The notes below the pieces were generated by a model. It worked only from the letters and a program-made list of their open reading frames with translations. It did no database searches and had not been told where the DNA came from. A stretch of 64,000 nucleotides of DNA from JAHBNG01 sp039028975 (lineage in GTDB: Bacteria; Chloroflexota; Anaerolineae; Caldilineales; Caldilineaceae). Made by a program: the position numbers and the translations under genes. Below, piece by piece: positions 60,776-64,000 of the stretch (the first letter of the stretch is position 1; each line of letters opens with the position of its first letter). The stretch is taken from NCBI GenBank assembly GCA_039028975.1, contig JBCCHB010000025.1, positions 62,001 through 126,000 of the forward strand. Direction: 5' to 3'.

Positions 60776-62065
60776 ATGGATCTAAATACCGCCCTGACCA
60801 AAGCCCATGATGAATATACTCAGCAAAACCCGAAAAGTTTGGCCCGTCATCAAACCGCATTAGACGTCATGCCTGGGGGAAATACCCGTTCAGTGCTCTT
60901 TAACCTGCCCTTCCCCTTAGGGGTTGCCAAAGCAGAATCGTGCAAAATTTATGATCTCGATGGCCATGAATATATCGATTTTCTTGGTGAATATACAGCC
61001 GGCATCTATGGCCACTCTCACCCTGTGATTCGGGCAGCCATCGATAAGGCACTAGACAACGGCCTTAACTTTGGGGGAACCAATGAAACTGAAGTCAAGT
61101 TGGCCCAAGCCATCTGTGAAAGATTCCCATCGATTGATCGAATTCGCTTTACCAACTCGGGGACAGAAGCAAATCTCATGGCCATTACTGCGGCCCGCCG
61201 ACATACAAATCGAAGCCATATTCTGGTCTTTGCTGGTGCCTACCACGGCGGTGTTCTCTACTTCTCCACTGGTAAGAAGAACCCCGTCAACGCTCCTTAT
61301 GATTTTGTATTGGCGCCCTATAATGATGTCGACGCAACCCGGGCACTGATTCAAGAACATTCGGCCAACTTAGCAGCCGTCCTTTTGGAGCCAATGATGG
61401 GAAGCGGAGGCTGTATTCAAGCATCGACCTCTTTCTTGCAAATGTTGCGGGACGAGTGCACCCAGCACCAAATTGTTCTGATTTTTGACGAAGTGATGAC
61501 TTCCCGCTTGGCTCCTGGTGGCTTTCAGGAAGCGGTAGGCGTGCTGCCGGATATGACCACTTTGGGCAAATATATCGGTGGAGGTATGTCATTTGGTGCC
61601 TTCGGAGGGCGTGTAGAGTTGATGGATCACTATAATCCTCATCTACCTGATGCGCTGCCTCATGCAGGAACTTTCAATAACAACGTACTGACCATGAACG
61701 CTGGGTTAGCCGGATTGACCCAGGTATATACACCGGATGCTGCTCGTAAATTGAATGAACAAGGAGAGGACCTGCGCAGGCGTCTAAATCAACTGTGCCA
61801 GCGAGCAGAGGCGCCCATGCAGTTCACCGGTCGTGGCTCCATGATGACTGTACACATGACTGATGCTCCTATCCATTCACCAACAGACGCGGCCAAGGGC
61901 AATCAGGCACTGCGTGAACTCTTCTTCTTTGACATGGTGAACTCGGGGATCTGGCTGGCCCCTAGGGGAATGATCAATCTGAGCTTACCTCATAATGAGT
62001 CTCAGCTTAATGACTTAGTCGATGCTGTAGGGGCCTTCGTAGAGCAGCGTGAATGCTTTTTATAG
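60776..62065 (+). CDS. Class III aminotransferase, glutamate-1-semialdehyde-aminomutase-like
   Basis: 429 residues from ATG 60776 (GGAG 5 bases upstream). A longer in-frame start at 60692 lies inside a family C element and is rejected. It is a PLP enzyme of fold type I: VMPGGNTRSV, YGHSHPVIRAAI, FTNSGTEANLMAITAAR, AYHGG, VLIFDEVMTSR with the PLP Asp238, and TTLGKYIGGGMSFGAFGG with Lys265 as Schiff-base Lys. Length and motifs are close to HemL, but the N-terminal and substrate-loop sequences differ (GGNTRSVLFNLPFPL), so a transaminase for another amino acid or amine is as likely. No tetrapyrrole genes are nearby. Confidence 0.88.
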   Translation: MDLNTALTKAHDEYTQQNPKSLARHQTALDVMPGGNTRSVLFNLPFPLGVAKAESCKIYDLDGHEYIDFLGEYTAGIYGHSHPVIRAAIDKALDNGLNFGGTNETEVKLAQAICERFPSIDRIRFTNSGTEANLMAITAARRHTNRSHILVFAGAYHGGVLYFSTGKKNPVNAPYDFVLAPYNDVDATRALIQEHSANLAAVLLEPMMGSGGCIQASTSFLQMLRDECTQHQIVLIFDEVMTSRLAPGGFQEAVGVLPDMTTLGKYIGGGMSFGAFGGRVELMDHYNPHLPDALPHAGTFNNNVLTMNAGLAGLTQVYTPDAARKLNEQGEDLRRRLNQLCQRAEAPMQFTGRGSMMTVHMTDAPIHSPTDAAKGNQALRELFFFDMVNSGIWLAPRGMINLSLPHNESQLNDLVDAVGAFVEQRECFL

Positions 62066-62262
62066 GCATTCATTAATTTTGCTTTCCCTAGACGACTAGT
62101 GTATGCTTTTGTAGATTCTACATGCGAATTGGCAAGACTTTTTTATCCGCCTACCAAGCACTTTGATACGAACGTAGATTATTGGTGTAGAGATGAATCA
62201 AAGGATTGTATGGCCATTACGATACGCATGAAGACAAACTCAATCATTCCAGAATTATTACT

Positions 62263-63597
62263 ATGAGGTTCCCAGTCATCCAAAGGAGATCCCTCCTACT
62301 CGGTTGTTGTTTACTATTGGGTTCAGCTTTGGTGCTGTGCTCGTCTCGGTTACAAACAGCCATTTCTTTGGCCCAAACATCGTCTGAAAACAGAGCGCAG
62401 GAACAACTGCCCACTGTGACTTGGACGCCTTATGTCATTACGGCTACGCCTACGCCACCGAATGTCTTTGTGGCTGCCGGATTGGTTTTAGAGGCAACAG
62501 CCAATGCCGCAACGACAGGTACAGCGACGCCAACTCCTTCTCACTGGGTAACAGCAACGCCAACAGATACACCAATTGTTGTAACCAATACATCGATTCC
62601 AGAAAATCAGAGCACGGCAACCTTTCAGGCTCGTGAAGCGACGGCTATTGCCCTGACAACAGGTACGATTGCGCCAGAACGGATTGTAACGGCGACGGAT
62701 ACAGCCATCGCCCTCAGTGAAGTGGCTGCGGATAGCCCTAGTCAGGTGATAGTGGCTACGGTAACATCAACATTCAGCCCAACCCCGGCTCCGCCGACAG
62801 CTACACCCCTGCCAACCAATACGCCAGCTCCCACAAATACGCCGGCTCCAACATCTACCCCCCAAATTCTCATAGAAATTGAGGCGGCGCTTTTAAACCC
62901 AACGCCTGCTCCAACGCCTACATATCCGGCTGATCTGGTCGGCAAAATTATCTTCCAAAGCAGGCGCGTAAGGCTGACGATCTTGGGCCGTGCTACCAAT
63001 GTCAATTACTATTCAATTGATGCAGACGGTGCCAATTTGATGGCCGTGAGACCTCAGTGGAACTGGGCGTACATCAGGGCTTTAGCCCGGGATGAGTATT
63101 CGGCCAATCGTCAGTTCCGCGCCTTTGTGCGCAAGGAGCAAGATTTTAAGAAGAGGAATCAGTCGTATATTTTTTACGACTTTTACACGTATGGAACGAC
63201 CAAACAACTCACCTTCTTTGGCGATTCAGATTCTTTCCCTTATACGGATGCACCGCCAGGACACGTAAATCGAGATCGATTATATGGAGCCTGGGATCCA
63301 GCTTGGTCTCCTACGGCAGAAAAGGTTGCTCTAGTCTCCAACACGAGCGGTAATGATGAAATTTGGGTAGTGGAACGGGATGTTTGGCCCGCCCATCAGT
63401 TAACCAAAGATGACTACGGGGCTTGGGATCGTCATCCTAGTTGGTCACCAGATGGGACTCAAATTGTCTTTTTTTCAACCCGAAGTGGAAGTATGCAGCT
63501 TTGGATTATGGACGAAGATGGAGGTAATCAACGGCAACTAACGAATTTAGAAAATGAAGCATGGAATCCGGTTTGGGTGAAGTACGGCGATTCGTAA
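62263..63597 (+). CDS. Exported protein with Thr/Pro-rich stalk and TolB-like beta-propeller
   Basis: 444 residues from ATG 62263; the frame stays open upstream to a TTG at 62206. The signal segment is RRSLLLGCCLLLGSALVLC. A long region rich in Thr, Pro and Ala (about 45-225, with TPTP, ATPT and PTNTPAPTNTP stretches) probably forms an extended stalk. The C-terminal 220 residues (VGKIIFQSRRVR, YYSIDADGANLMAVRPQW, AWDPAWSPTAEKVALVSN, HPSWSPDGTQIVFFSTRSGSMQLWIMDEDGG) are PD40/TolB-type propeller blades. It probably acts outside the cell in protein binding. A broken relative follows at 63880. Confidence 0.88.
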   Translation: MRFPVIQRRSLLLGCCLLLGSALVLCSSRLQTAISLAQTSSENRAQEQLPTVTWTPYVITATPTPPNVFVAAGLVLEATANAATTGTATPTPSHWVTATPTDTPIVVTNTSIPENQSTATFQAREATAIALTTGTIAPERIVTATDTAIALSEVAADSPSQVIVATVTSTFSPTPAPPTATPLPTNTPAPTNTPAPTSTPQILIEIEAALLNPTPAPTPTYPADLVGKIIFQSRRVRLTILGRATNVNYYSIDADGANLMAVRPQWNWAYIRALARDEYSANRQFRAFVRKEQDFKKRNQSYIFYDFYTYGTTKQLTFFGDSDSFPYTDAPPGHVNRDRLYGAWDPAWSPTAEKVALVSNTSGNDEIWVVERDVWPAHQLTKDDYGAWDRHPSWSPDGTQIVFFSTRSGSMQLWIMDEDGGNQRQLTNLENEAWNPVWVKYGDS

Positions 63598-63878
63598 CAA
63601 GATACAAAGGGATCTTTCGTTGGGTTTTATTAAATTTCGATTCCTTCATCAATAAAAAATGTGTTTCTTTCATCTAGGCCCAAGTAGAACACAACGCAAA
63701 TTGAGTGTCATTAATTTGGTAGTAAACTATCCCCTGTCTCTTTGAAAAACCTTTCCCCACTTTAGCACAGCTTATACGATATCTGCTCATTGATAACTGT
63801 TGTATAACGGAGTAAAACTGTTCCTAATTCTTTCTTGTCCATTTCAGAAAAGAACATATCATTCCGGGAGATCATCTT
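63598..63878. other. Intergenic region before the broken paralogue
   Basis: AT-rich, with no gene, hairpin or repeat that I recognise. Confidence 0.4.
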
Positions 63879-64000
63879 ATGCAACCTTTACTTACTGGCA
63901 AGAAAGTTATCTTTTTTAGTAAGATTGACACTTCTCGGTCAGCCAGTTAATGTGACAACCTATTCCATTGACGCAGATGGTACAAATTTAATGGCTTTGA
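63879..64000 (+). pseudogene. Partial, frameshifted paralogue of the propeller protein (runs off the edge)
   Basis: LLTGKKVIFFS in one frame and RLTLLGQPVNVTTYSIDADGTNLMAL in the next correspond to VGKIIFQSRRVRLTILGRATNVNYYSIDADGANLMAV of the preceding protein. The frame changes near 63920-63926, and reading on in the first frame gives a stop at about 63946. No signal peptide or stalk precedes it, only a short start (MQPLLTGKK). Decay after tandem duplication is the simplest reading. The downstream part is not visible. Confidence 0.7.

Noticed and set aside
60507..60785. 92-codon frame before the aminotransferase gene
   Set aside because: It runs across a family C element and has no recognisable protein features.
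60776..62065. Firm assignment as hemL
   Set aside because: Motifs fit glutamate-1-semialdehyde aminomutase broadly, but the N-terminal substrate segment differs and no tetrapyrrole genes are near.

Overview
The window most likely comes from a Chloroflexota bacterium (Anaerolineae or Caldilineae type) or a close relative. This is inferred from gene content: MoxR/DUF58/DUF4129 genes in a row, a secreted gingipain-like C25 peptidase, a TPR-CHAT protein, Pro/Thr-rich linkers of the (T/P-T-x-T-P) kind, a fused gamma-alpha 2-oxoacid:ferredoxin oxidoreductase, and an LLM oxidoreductase beside a hydantoinase. No rRNA, tRNA, CRISPR array or complete insertion sequence was recognised. GC content is moderate.

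Layout. 1-3372: 5' part of a UvrD-like helicase gene, an anchored SH3 protein, ribulose-phosphate epimerase and a secreted trypsin. 3685-12123: a signalling and protease neighbourhood with an ECF-like sigma factor, a zinc-finger anti-sigma-like protein, a convergent 916-residue TPR-CHAT caspase-like protein and a divergent 1.2-kb-residue surface protein carrying a CLCA-like zinc protease motif. 12429-16716: MoxR, DUF58 and DUF4129. 16913-26503: a GH113-like secreted glycosidase, an unknown anchored protein, a tandem Nudix protein with a decayed copy upstream, and a C25 peptidase. 26624-32301: GNAT, LLM oxidoreductase plus hydantoinase, a probable restriction-modification remnant and a sulfatase. 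32825-42217: a solute-binding/VWA fusion, then a catabolic block (two TIM-barrel isomerases, DUF4160/DUF2442 pair, SGNH hydrolase, Gfo/Idh/MocA dehydrogenase, YceI lipoprotein, PhyH oxygenase, SDR). 42432-48171: response regulator, carboxypeptidase-regulatory repeat protein, HtrA-like protease and a frameshifted membrane protein. 48411-52336: a CBS protein, KorA and KorB-CBS operon. 52753-64000: a putative glycosidase, a decayed ABC exporter carrying a 169-bp mobile element, a TPR protein, an MFS-HEAT fusion overlapping an orphan DNA methyltransferase, a class III aminotransferase and a TolB-like propeller protein followed by a broken paralogue.

The intergenic spaces are colonised by at least three families of short palindromic elements (called A, B and C here; about 75-105 bp, with TATA-type ends). 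Some copies are nested in one another, and the arms of the hairpins change together between copies. With a 169-bp MITE-like insertion and several decayed genes, they show a genome shaped by small non-autonomous elements.

The most system-like region is 2554-12123: sigma factor, zinc-finger partner and caspase-like CHAT protease with two secreted proteases on the flanks. It resembles the protease/anti-sigma/sigma logic known from CRISPR-associated TPR-CHAT (Craspase), but no Cas gene is seen. This functional link is inference.
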